A DNA stretch of 8,648 nucleotides, taken from Chloroflexota bacterium (GTDB taxonomy: Bacteria; Chloroflexota; Limnocylindria; QHBO01). The stretch covers positions 8,313-16,960 of the forward strand of contig VBJX01000016.1 of NCBI GenBank assembly GCA_005879775.1, read 5' to 3'. The stretch's first letter is position 1, and every line of letters starts with the position of its first letter. The notes beneath the pieces were generated by a model, which searched no databases, was not told the DNA's origin, and saw nothing but the letters and a program-made list of their open reading frames with translations. Position numbers and translations under genes: made by a program. This document shows positions 1-6,435 of the stretch, piece after piece.

Positions 1-859
1 CGACGGCCAGACGGTCCTGCTCTTGCGAGTCGAGGACCTGCGCGGGATCAGCCACCTGACCGTGGCGCGCAGCGCGAATGGGATCGACGACTGGCGGATC
101 GATGCGGAGCCCAGCCTCAGAGCGGCGCCCGATCGCCATCCAGAAGAGCTGTGGGGAATCGAGGACCCGCGCCTGACCTGGCTCGAGGAGGAGCACGCCT
201 GGGCCGTCGCCTACACGGCCTACAGCCAGACCGGCCCGCTCGTCTCCCTGGCGCTGACCGATGACTTCCGGACCTTCCATCGCCTGGGCGCCGTGCTCCC
301 ACCGGAGGACAAGGACGCTGCCCTCTTCCCACGCCGTTTTGACGGCCGCTGGGCGATCATCCACCGCCCGACCCCGCTGCGCGGCAAGGCCAGCATCTGG
401 ATCTCCTACTCGCCGGATCTTCGTCACTGGGGCGAGCTCACGCTGCTGCTCGAGGCTCGCGAAGGCTCGTGGTGGGACGCCCGCAAGGTGGGACTCGGCC
501 CTCCCCCGCTGGAAACGGTCGACGGGTGGCTGGTCATGTACCACGGCGTGCACCAGACCGCGGCCGGTGGGCTCTATCGCGTCGGCCTTGCCCTCCTGGA
601 CCTGGAGGATCCCCGCGTGGTGCTGCGACGCAGCGACGAGTGGGTGATGGGACCGCGTGAGGCGTACGAGCGCGAGGGGGACGTGGGTGGGGTGGTTTTC
701 CCCTGTGGGTGGGTGCTCGACGAGGGGGGCGACCAGCTTCGCATCTACTACGGCGCCGCCGACAGCACTGTCGGCCTGGCCACCGCAAGTCTTTCCGAGG
801 TGCTCGCCTACCTGCGCGAGTCTCCGGCTCCCGAACGGCGGAGCGTCAGCGGAGGCTAG
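1..859 (+). CDS. GH130-family beta-mannoside phosphorylase/hydrolase, 3' part of gene (5' end outside window)
   Basis: The frame is open from the window edge (first full codon at position 2) to TAG at 857-859, giving 285 visible residues. The TTG at 23 lies inside conserved sequence (LLLRVEDLRGISHLTVARS), so it is not the start; about 40 N-terminal residues appear to be missing for a family of roughly 310-350 residues. Visible GH130 motifs, numbered in the fragment: GIEDPR at 52-57, which in the family carries the catalytic Asp; HRP at 121-123; WWDARKVG at 157-164; YHG at 180-182; FPCG at 233-236; YYGAADSTVGLATASL near the end. Family knowledge: five-bladed beta-propeller enzymes that phosphorolyse or hydrolyse beta-linked mannosides, usually cytoplasmic. 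The conserved Arg/Lys/His positions favour a phosphorylase, but the exact substrate cannot be read from sequence. The usual VPNVVFPCG stretch is VGGVVFPCG here. The gene converges on the GT4 gene, overlapping it by 14 bp. Confidence 0.9.
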   Translation, partial: DGQTVLLLRVEDLRGISHLTVARSANGIDDWRIDAEPSLRAAPDRHPEELWGIEDPRLTWLEEEHAWAVAYTAYSQTGPLVSLALTDDFRTFHRLGAVLPPEDKDAALFPRRFDGRWAIIHRPTPLRGKASIWISYSPDLRHWGELTLLLEAREGSWWDARKVGLGPPPLETVDGWLVMYHGVHQTAAGGLYRVGLALLDLEDPRVVLRRSDEWVMGPREAYEREGDVGGVVFPCGWVLDEGGDQLRIYYGAADSTVGLATASLSEVLAYLRESPAPERRSVSGG

Positions 860-3176
860 CTGCGGCCAGGCTGGCAGGCGTGCGCACCCCTGACCGCGAT
901 GCGTTCCTGGTCGACCTGCGCAGATCGCGAATGCGTTCAGCAGCCAGCAACCAGCCGAGCGTCGACTCGGCGCCGCAGTTCGGGTTGACACCGTCCGGAC
1001 CCAGGCCATCGTGGCAGGCGCCGATCAGAGGCTCCGCGAGCTGCAGCCCGAGGTCGTTCGAGCCGAGGAACCACGCGTAGGCCCGCTCCATGTCTGACGC
1101 GAAACGGGCCTCGCCGGTCGCCTGCAGGGCGCCACGCGCCGCCTCAAGCAGGGAGGCTGCCTCGATCGGCTGTTGGTCCAGCCTGGCGGCCGAGCCGCCC
1201 TGGGGCCACCAGCCGCGATTGCCGATCGGAGAGAGGTGGCCTGTCGGTCCGGTCTGTGCGGTCTGTGCGTTCAGCAGCCAGTCGAGGCGGTCGACGCCGA
1301 GCGCCACCCAGTCGGGCCGATGGAGCGCCCGACCGGCGGCGATGAGGGCCTGCGGCAGCACCCCATTGTCGTAGGTGACGACCCGCTCGGGCCACGGCCA
1401 GGCAGCGTCGGCCTGGGCCATCGCGTTGTGCAGGCTCGAGCCGATCTGCTCGATGGCTGGTTCTAATCCCGGGAGCCTCATCCTGCCCAGGGCCGCGCTG
1501 CAGCCGAGCAACGTGTAGCACGGCGGTCGGAGGTGCTCGAAGGTGAGCGCCGCCGGGAGCGCGGCTTCGAAGAGCGAGCGTGCGGCACCGAGCATGCCGG
1601 CGTCACGCGTCTCGGCAAGGAGGCCACCGAGCGCCTGCAGCGCCCGGCCATGGCTGTCCTCGGACCCGATCGCCTCCTGCCAGGTGCCGTCGGCAGAGCG
1701 GAAGTTGCGGAAGCGGCCGGATTCCGGGTTGTAGGCGGCTTTCAGGAAGATAAGCGACCGACCAATGGCAGCACCGACGACCGGACCGGGCAGCTCCCGC
1801 GCGTGGAGCAGGTTCACGGTCAGCGCACGCGCGACGTCGTCGGTGCAGACCCCGTGTCGGGGATCAGGGGCCAGGCCGACGGCGTGCTGCATGACACCGA
1901 GTCCGTTGTCCAGGCGGTCGAGGTGGGTACGAACGACTCCCGCGAGCGGGGCTCGAAGCCGGTAGTCCGCGCGCTCAGGCAGCCGCTCGACAACCGGCGG
2001 CGGCGAGGGAACCCGGCCCGCGGCCTCGGCGAAGAGCGCCGCGTACTGGTTCGCCACCATCGGCCACGCCATCGATTCGGCGTGCTCGCGAGCCCGAGCG
2101 CCGAGCTCAGCCCGAAGCTCTGGATCAGTGAGCAGCTCCTGGAGCCCCGCCGCGAGCGCGGTGACGTCGTTGAAGGGGACCAGGGCGCCGCGCCCGTCGC
2201 CAAGCAGCTCGGTGGCGTGCTCGTACGGCGTGGAGATGCAGGCACGCCCTGCGGCTGCGGCCAGGGAGAGTGTCCCGGAGGACGCCTGCTCCGCGTTTCC
2301 GTAGGGTGTGACGAAGATGTCGCAGGCCTGCAGCCAGGCGACCAGCTCGTCGGACTCGACGAAGCGGTCCACGAAGGTCACGTGATCCTGCAGGCCCAGG
2401 CGCGCGATCTGGTCAATGAGCGCGCGGCGGTACTGCTCGCCATGGCGCCGACGGACCTCTGGATGTGTCGCGCCCAGGATCACGAACCGTGCGGGCGGCG
2501 CCTCGCTCCCGATCGCAGCCAGCGCCTCGATCACGAGCTCCAGCCGTTTTGCCGGCCCCAGCAGTCCGAACGAGAGGATCGTGGTCTCGTCCGGGAGCCC
2601 CAGCCGTCTCCGCGCCTCGCTCGGCTCCGCCCGCGGGATGCGCGGCACGCCGTGTGGCACGACCGCCACCTTGGCGTCGTCGACCGCATAGATGGTGCGC
2701 AGGCGACCACGGGCCGCCTCGCTCATGACCACCACGCGCGCTGATCGTTCCACCAGGTCGGCCAGGATCGAGCGCTGCAGCGGGTGCGGGTGCTCGAGGA
2801 CTGTATGGAGCGTGGTGACGGTTGGAATCGGGAGCCCCGCGACCAGGTCGAGCACCCCACGACCGGAGGGGCCGCCGTAGATGCCGTACTCGTGTTGCAG
2901 CGAGACCACCTCGGCGCCCATTGACGCCAGTGTCTGGCCAGCCTGTCGGTACGCTTCTCGGTCACGGGGCAGCCGCAGGGTCACCTCCGGCGGATAGGCA
3001 CGAGGGTCGCCGCGGCCGTGATCGAGCGCCGCAACCCGCGGCCAGCCTGCCGGGTGCTCGCCGGCCGCCGCCACCAGCCCGCTGCGCAGGTCGTGCGTGA
3101 AGGTAGCGATCCCACAGCGCCGCGGCGGATAGGTCGCGATCATCGCCAGCCTGGGCTGCGCGTGGGATCTCGTCAC
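846..3176 (-). CDS. Two-domain protein: GT4 glycosyltransferase fused to a helical glycosidase-like domain
   Basis: The chosen start is the GTG at 3176, giving 776 residues, because AGGAGG lies 8 nt upstream (3185-3190) and homology begins at RLAMIATYPPRRCGIATFT. The open frame continues to 3410, but that extension translates the tRNA-Asn gene and is not protein. Residues about 9-385 are a GT-B fold GT4 transferase: LQHEYGIYGG at 93-102, FGLLGPAKRLELVIEAL at 203-219, and the donor-site region TPYGNAEQASSGTLSLAAAAG at 290-310. A Pro-rich linker (about 388-395) leads to a second domain with CTDDVARAL at 444-452, SEDSHGRALQALG at 505-517, GNRGWWPQGG at 652-661, DQQPIEAASL at 667-676 and CHDGLGPDGVNPNCGAEST at 721-739, resembling (alpha/alpha)6 carbohydrate-active folds. 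There is no signal peptide, so it is probably cytoplasmic. The neighbouring GH130 gene suggests a shared mannoside-type glycan. Donor and acceptor are unknown, and catalysis by the second domain is not proven. Confidence 0.88.
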   Translation of the reverse strand: MTRSHAQPRLAMIATYPPRRCGIATFTHDLRSGLVAAAGEHPAGWPRVAALDHGRGDPRAYPPEVTLRLPRDREAYRQAGQTLASMGAEVVSLQHEYGIYGGPSGRGVLDLVAGLPIPTVTTLHTVLEHPHPLQRSILADLVERSARVVVMSEAARGRLRTIYAVDDAKVAVVPHGVPRIPRAEPSEARRRLGLPDETTILSFGLLGPAKRLELVIEALAAIGSEAPPARFVILGATHPEVRRRHGEQYRRALIDQIARLGLQDHVTFVDRFVESDELVAWLQACDIFVTPYGNAEQASSGTLSLAAAAGRACISTPYEHATELLGDGRGALVPFNDVTALAAGLQELLTDPELRAELGARAREHAESMAWPMVANQYAALFAEAAGRVPSPPPVVERLPERADYRLRAPLAGVVRTHLDRLDNGLGVMQHAVGLAPDPRHGVCTDDVARALTVNLLHARELPGPVVGAAIGRSLIFLKAAYNPESGRFRNFRSADGTWQEAIGSEDSHGRALQALGGLLAETRDAGMLGAARSLFEAALPAALTFEHLRPPCYTLLGCSAALGRMRLPGLEPAIEQIGSSLHNAMAQADAAWPWPERVVTYDNGVLPQALIAAGRALHRPDWVALGVDRLDWLLNAQTAQTGPTGHLSPIGNRGWWPQGGSAARLDQQPIEAASLLEAARGALQATGEARFASDMERAYAWFLGSNDLGLQLAEPLIGACHDGLGPDGVNPNCGAESTLGWLLAAERIRDLRRSTRNASRSGVRTPASLAAASLR

Positions 3177-3184
3177 GGCATCGG

Positions 3185-3190
3185 CCTCCT
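3185..3190 (-). promoter_or_regulatory. Ribosome binding site that fixes the GT4 start
   Basis: The minus strand reads AAAGAGGAGG, then 8 nt, then GTG at 3176. The near-perfect Shine-Dalgarno core AGGAGG decides for this GTG over the long upstream extension through the tRNA gene and over the internal ATG 11 codons later. Confidence 0.8.
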
Positions 3191-3222
3191 CTTTGGACCG
3201 GGGGAGGCGCGTGTCGGACGCT

Positions 3223-3239
3223 ACGCCGCCCCGCGGCGT
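3223..3239 (-). repeat. 7-bp GC-rich hairpin between tRNA-Asn and the GT4 gene
   Basis: On the minus strand ACGCCGC and GCGGCGT form a perfect 7-bp stem around a GGG loop. No U-run follows, so it is not a standard intrinsic terminator. It lies 38 nt past the tRNA CCA end and 46 nt before the GTG, flanked by two copies of an 8-bp direct repeat (3213-3220 and 3238-3245). It could act in tRNA 3' processing or in the GT4 leader, or be incidental GC-rich structure. Confidence 0.4.
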
Positions 3240-3277
3240 CGGACGGTTCCTTGGCCGCCGGGCTGAGCCGGTTAGGC

Positions 3278-3352
3278 TGGCTCCGGCGGTAGGATTCGAA
3301 CCTACGACCAAGCGGTTAACAGCCGCCCGCTCTACCACTGAGCTACGCCGGA
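3278..3352 (-). tRNA. tRNA-Asn (anticodon GUU), CCA encoded
   Basis: The cloverleaf folds fully on the minus strand. The acceptor stem TCCGGCG pairs perfectly with CGCCGGA; the D arm is GCTC/GAGC with loop AGTGGTA; the anticodon stem is GGCGG/CCGCT (one G-U pair) with loop CTGTTAA, placing GTT at 3318-3320; the T arm is GTAGG-TTCGAAT-CCTAC. The discriminator base is G (3281), as expected for bacterial tRNA-Asn, and CCA is encoded at 3278-3280. It has its own promoter upstream. No terminator separates it from the GT4 gene 101 nt downstream, so a joint transcript is possible. Confidence 0.97.
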
Positions 3353-3364
3353 ACGGGTGCCGGG

Positions 3365-3379
3365 CCCCGCTTGGCGGGG
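3365..3379 (-). repeat. 6-bp hairpin in the tRNA-Asn leader
   Basis: CCCCGC and GCGGGG form a perfect stem with a CAA loop on the minus strand, 12 nt upstream of the mature tRNA 5' end and downstream of the predicted transcription start. There is no U-run on either strand, so it is a leader or processing structure rather than a terminator. Confidence 0.4.
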
Positions 3380-3396
3380 TCTGTCGGACGAGCCCG

Positions 3397-3426
3397 ATGA
3401 TAGCCGCCACGCTCGGGGACGGTCAA
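3397..3426 (-). promoter_or_regulatory. Sigma-70 type promoter for tRNA-Asn
   Basis: The minus strand carries TTGACC (-35, 3421-3426), an 18-nt spacer, and TATCAT (-10, 3397-3402). Each box matches consensus at five of six positions. Transcription should begin near 3389-3390, leaving a leader of about 37 nt before the tRNA. The -35 box follows a run of five Ts and sits only 16 nt beyond the stop codon of the NicO-like gene. In such GC-rich DNA a match this good with correct spacing is unlikely to be chance. Confidence 0.75.
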
Positions 3427-3442
3427 AAACAGGCTCCTCCGC

Positions 3443-4939
3443 TCAGGCGAAGCGCGCGATCGCCTCCAGCGTGACGGCCAACCCGGCCCCAAGCACGGCG
3501 AGCCCGGAGACGAGCGGAATGGCCCCCGCGAATCGGCGCACCAGCGGCCGGGTGGAGAGTCCGGAGGTCCTGGCGAGCGCGCTCCGCGCGAGGGTGGTGG
3601 CCACCGCCAGGCCGCCGAGCACCAGGGCCATCCCGATCCCGAAGCCGAGGATCAGGATGGCACCGAACAGCAGTCGGTTGGTGGTGATCGCAACCAGCAG
3701 GACGATCAGCGCGGAGCCGCTGGGAACCATCCCGCCAGCCAGCCCGAGCGCCACGACGTTCCGCGGGCGCAGGCCAGGCAACGGCCGCTCAGCGTCGGAA
3801 TCGTGATCATGCCGGTGGTCGTGGCCATTCGCGTGGTGATGGGGGTGACCGTGGTCATGGGTCTCGCCGTGGCCGCCCGGGTGTCGCCTGCCGACCATGC
3901 CCCGCGCCGACCTCACCACCAGTCCGGCGCCCAGCACGACGACGAGCACGCCCGAGGCGATCGACAGCCAGCCGATGACCCGTTCGGGGACGAGCACCTG
4001 GCTGGCGGCGAGGGTCGCCACCCCGAGCACGAAGACGCCGGCAGTGTGGGTCGCCGCAACGGTGAGGCCCAGCGTGGCGGCATGGCGGATCGAGCCCTGC
4101 GATCCGATGAGATAGGCCGCCACCAGCGTCTTGCCGTGCCCGGGTGAGACGGCATGCAGCGCGCCAAGGCCGACGGCCAGCAGGAGGGCCAGGATCGCGA
4201 AGGTTGGTCCTGTCCCGCCGGCGACGAGCGATGCGAGCGGATCGTCGGCGGTCACGCGACGCTGCGGCGCTGACGGGGCCTGGCCAGCGCCATTCCCGCC
4301 AGACCCAGCCGTGATACGGAACACCGCCGACCCGCTCCGCACGTCGGGAGGGCTCTGGAGCGAGTCGAGCGGATACCTGGTCAGCTCGGCGGACCGACTG
4401 ATGGCGGGAACGGTCGACGATTCAAGGGCGACCCCGGCGTCGGCCGCGATCGTCACCTCTCGCCAGCCGACATGCCCATCATCGGTCCGATCCTCGATCG
4501 CCAGAGCACGCGTGACGACCGACGCGGAGAGCGATGCTCGGAAGGCGCACATCAGGCGCAGGGTGCGCAGCCCGCCAGCGCCGGCGGGGAAGCTGAGCTC
4601 CGGACTCGAGACAGCGGTCAAGGGAAGGACGTGGCCGGCAATGGTCAGCCGGAGCGCGGCGCGGTCGGTGTCGCAGGCTCGCGCGGCGTATGGAGCCAGC
4701 TCGGCCGGGTCGGTCTGCCCGTCACGATTGGCATCAATCTGCTGGAGCTCGCTGAAGGTGGGGATCTCGGCCATGTCCACGACGTATCGAACATCGACGG
4801 TCGCGATGCCGACACGCACCACAACCGCACGGTTGACGGTGTAGTTGCCGAGGGGATGGGCGCTCGCGGTGCCGCTCAGCGCGGCCGCGGCGGTGAGAGC
4901 CAGCACGCTTGCCACGAGTCCTCGCACTGCGAACCTCAT
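3443..4939 (-). CDS. NicO/RcnA-like divalent metal transporter with exported EF-hand domain and His-rich loop
   Basis: This 498-residue protein has a signal peptide (1-27, cut before HPLGNYTVN), then an extracytoplasmic domain to about 240, then about six membrane segments (roughly 246-262, 283-306, 320-342, 393-418, 422-447, 470-492). The NicO family signature HAVSPGHGKT is at 262-271. A second family motif, recalled as GGxxPCPSA, is GGMVPSGSA at 402-410, so the Cys is replaced. Between segments, residues 357-379 hold 11 His in 23 positions, a likely metal-binding loop. The exported domain has a canonical EF-hand loop at 69-80 (D69, N71, D73, G74, E80), a second EF-like loop at 150-161, and two Cys (C89, C131). 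Known relatives export or import Ni2+/Co2+; the metal and direction here are unknown. The ATG overlaps the TPR gene's stop as ATGA, with GGAGGGAGGG at 4951-4960 as ribosome site, so translation is probably coupled. Confidence 0.88.
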   Translation of the reverse strand: MRFAVRGLVASVLALTAAAALSGTASAHPLGNYTVNRAVVVRVGIATVDVRYVVDMAEIPTFSELQQIDANRDGQTDPAELAPYAARACDTDRAALRLTIAGHVLPLTAVSSPELSFPAGAGGLRTLRLMCAFRASLSASVVTRALAIEDRTDDGHVGWREVTIAADAGVALESSTVPAISRSAELTRYPLDSLQSPPDVRSGSAVFRITAGSGGNGAGQAPSAPQRRVTADDPLASLVAGGTGPTFAILALLLAVGLGALHAVSPGHGKTLVAAYLIGSQGSIRHAATLGLTVAATHTAGVFVLGVATLAASQVLVPERVIGWLSIASGVLVVVLGAGLVVRSARGMVGRRHPGGHGETHDHGHPHHHANGHDHRHDHDSDAERPLPGLRPRNVVALGLAGGMVPSGSALIVLLVAITTNRLLFGAILILGFGIGMALVLGGLAVATTLARSALARTSGLSTRPLVRRFAGAIPLVSGLAVLGAGLAVTLEAIARFA

Positions 4940-6354
4940 GGCCTTGCCAACCCTCCCTCCAGTTGGGCCAGGGCGGCCTCCGCGACGGGGACCTGGAGCG
5001 GGAGCAGCATGCTCGAGCCCGCCACGGCGCGAGTCAGCAGGGTCCGGGCCGCGTCCGTTTCTCCCTGGGCGGCGGCAATGACGCCGGCGTGGAAGGCGAT
5101 CCGCGGATCGGGCGTGCCGAGTGAGAGCGCCTGTCGGGCCGCGGCTGCCGCGCCGGCGATGTCGCCCGACTTGTAGAGGGCCCAGGCCAGCGCGTCGTAC
5201 CCGTAGACGTCTCCCCGCACGGCGAGCTCCTCTCGCGCCCGCGCCACGGCGCCGGGCAGGTCCCGATCGTGATCGGCGTCGAAGATCGTCAGCTGGCGGT
5301 CGTAGACCGATCCGGTGGCACGAGCCAGCTGCGCGATCCCGTCGACCAGGGCGTATTCCTGCTCCGCCTTGTCCTGGTTGCCATCGAGGGAGTAGAGGTC
5401 TCCGAGCATGGCCACCGTCTCGGGCTGCGGCAGGCGGGCCACCGCGCGCTCCAGGATGGTGATCGCCTCCGCGCGGCGTCCCTGGGCCTCCCGGGTCCGC
5501 GCCAGGCCGACAGTGGCCGGGACGTAGTCCGGCAGCGCGGTCAGCGCGGCCTCGTAGTTGTCGCTGGCTCGGTCAACCTGTCCGATCTGACGGCAGAGCT
5601 CGCCGAGCTGGAATCGGTAGAAGGCGATGGCATCCGGATAGCCCTCCTCGATCGCCCCGGACACTGCCTCCGAAACGAGCCGGATGGCGCTCTGTGGATC
5701 GCCGGTCAGGAAGGCAAGGCGGCCGAGACGGCTCCACACCGCCGGCGACGGAACGAGCTGCTCGAGGGTCGCGTAGCGCTGCCGAGCGGCGTCGACCTGT
5801 CCCGTCTCGAGGAGTGCATCGCCGGACACGCCGAGGGCGGCCAGGTTCTGGGGATCCTGTGCAAGCAGTGAGTTCGCGATCCGCAGCGCCTCTTGCCACT
5901 CGTGGAGCGAGAAGGCAACGAGCGCCTGCCGGCCCTCAACGGCCTTCGGATCGGGGGTGACCCCGGCAGCGACGCCGAGTGCGGTCTGCGCCCGCTTCAG
6001 GTCGTCGAGATCGCCGCTCGCGCGGCTCTCGTCCAGGTAGGCATCGGCCAGGTAGATGAGGTCGAGGTAGCTGGGGCTGCTGCCCGCCGCGGAAACGCGT
6101 CGCTCCCAGAATGCAACGCGCTCCGCGGGCGGAACGAGCCCCCCGGCCGCACCACTCCCGGTCGCGCCATCGAGGGACGTTGCGCCGGGAGCGGCGATGT
6201 CGGGGGCCGTGGCCGCGCCAGCGAGTTCCGCGGGACTCGACGGAGCGGCCAGGTGACTGCCGCCGGCAACGGCCACGGCGGCGATGAGGATCAGGACCCC
6301 GCGGCGCAGCCATCGGTGGTTGGGCCGGGGGGCAGGAGATTCGCGAGTCGTCAT
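4936..6354 (-). CDS. Membrane-anchored TPR-repeat protein
   Basis: This 472-residue protein has an N-terminal membrane anchor (about 17-36, after RRPNHRWLRR-like basic residues), then an Ala/Gly/Pro-rich linker (about 37-75), then helical repeats of TPR type from about 95 to 455. Clear units lie near 138-170, 171-203, 242-275, 277-310, 311-345, 382-411 and 416-445. A strongly conserved block of this family, DADHDRDLPGAVARAREELA, is at 359-378, followed by YGYDALAWALYKSGD at 384-398. No enzyme motif is visible; TPRs usually hold partner proteins, and the topology puts them outside the cytoplasm, close to the secreted DUF4331 protein and the transporter's exported domain. The ATG at 6354 has no recognisable Shine-Dalgarno sequence, and the frame stays open upstream to the DUF4331 stop codon. 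The stop overlaps the next gene's start (ATGA). Function unknown beyond scaffolding. Confidence 0.85.
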   Translation of the reverse strand: MTTRESPAPRPNHRWLRRGVLILIAAVAVAGGSHLAAPSSPAELAGAATAPDIAAPGATSLDGATGSGAAGGLVPPAERVAFWERRVSAAGSSPSYLDLIYLADAYLDESRASGDLDDLKRAQTALGVAAGVTPDPKAVEGRQALVAFSLHEWQEALRIANSLLAQDPQNLAALGVSGDALLETGQVDAARQRYATLEQLVPSPAVWSRLGRLAFLTGDPQSAIRLVSEAVSGAIEEGYPDAIAFYRFQLGELCRQIGQVDRASDNYEAALTALPDYVPATVGLARTREAQGRRAEAITILERAVARLPQPETVAMLGDLYSLDGNQDKAEQEYALVDGIAQLARATGSVYDRQLTIFDADHDRDLPGAVARAREELAVRGDVYGYDALAWALYKSGDIAGAAAAARQALSLGTPDPRIAFHAGVIAAAQGETDAARTLLTRAVAGSSMLLPLQVPVAEAALAQLEGGLARP

Positions 6355-6393
6355 CGGTCTGGGTCCGATCTGGTCAGGGTTGTTCAGGCAGTG

Positions 6394-6426
6394 CCCAGGG
6401 ACCGGGGCCTGGCCCCGATCCCTGGG
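6394..6426 (-). repeat. Strong 14-bp hairpin between the DUF4331 and TPR genes
   Basis: On the minus strand CCCAGGGATCGGGG pairs with CCCCGGTCCCTGGG (one U-G wobble) around a five-base loop CCAGG. It begins 9 nt after the DUF4331 stop codon and ends 39 nt before the TPR start. No U-run follows, so a standard intrinsic terminator is unlikely. It could protect the upstream mRNA end and set unequal expression of the two genes, or act as a downstream element at a leaky UGA. Confidence 0.65.
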
Positions 6427-6435
6427 ACGTATCGG

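Noticed and set aside
676..729. Cluster of G-runs on the plus strand, possible G-quadruplex
   Set aside because: The G3+ runs are separated by a loop longer than the usual limit, and the sequence is explained by Gly/Val/Trp codons in the conserved EGDVxxVVFPCG region of GH130.
1533..2744. 403-codon plus-strand frame opposite the GT4 gene
   Set aside because: The opposite strand encodes a well-recognised enzyme; this frame has no recognisable motif and its length is explained by GC-rich codon bias.
3177..3410. N-terminal extension of the GT4 protein by 78 residues to an ATG at 3410
   Set aside because: It translates straight through the tRNA-Asn gene (the familiar RSSVVERAAVNRLVVGSNPTAG artefact, including NRLVVGSNP). 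A good ribosome site supports the GTG at 3176.
3193..3474. 93-codon plus-strand frame with AVGFEPTTKRLTAARSTTELR
   Set aside because: This is the well-known antisense translation of a tRNA gene, not a protein.
4131..4844. 237-codon plus-strand frame opposite the NicO-like gene
   Set aside because: Antisense shadow with Ser/Arg/Ala-rich composition and no motif.
6394..6426. Intergenic hairpin as an intrinsic terminator
   Set aside because: No U-run follows on either strand, and the downstream TPR gene has no obvious promoter of its own.
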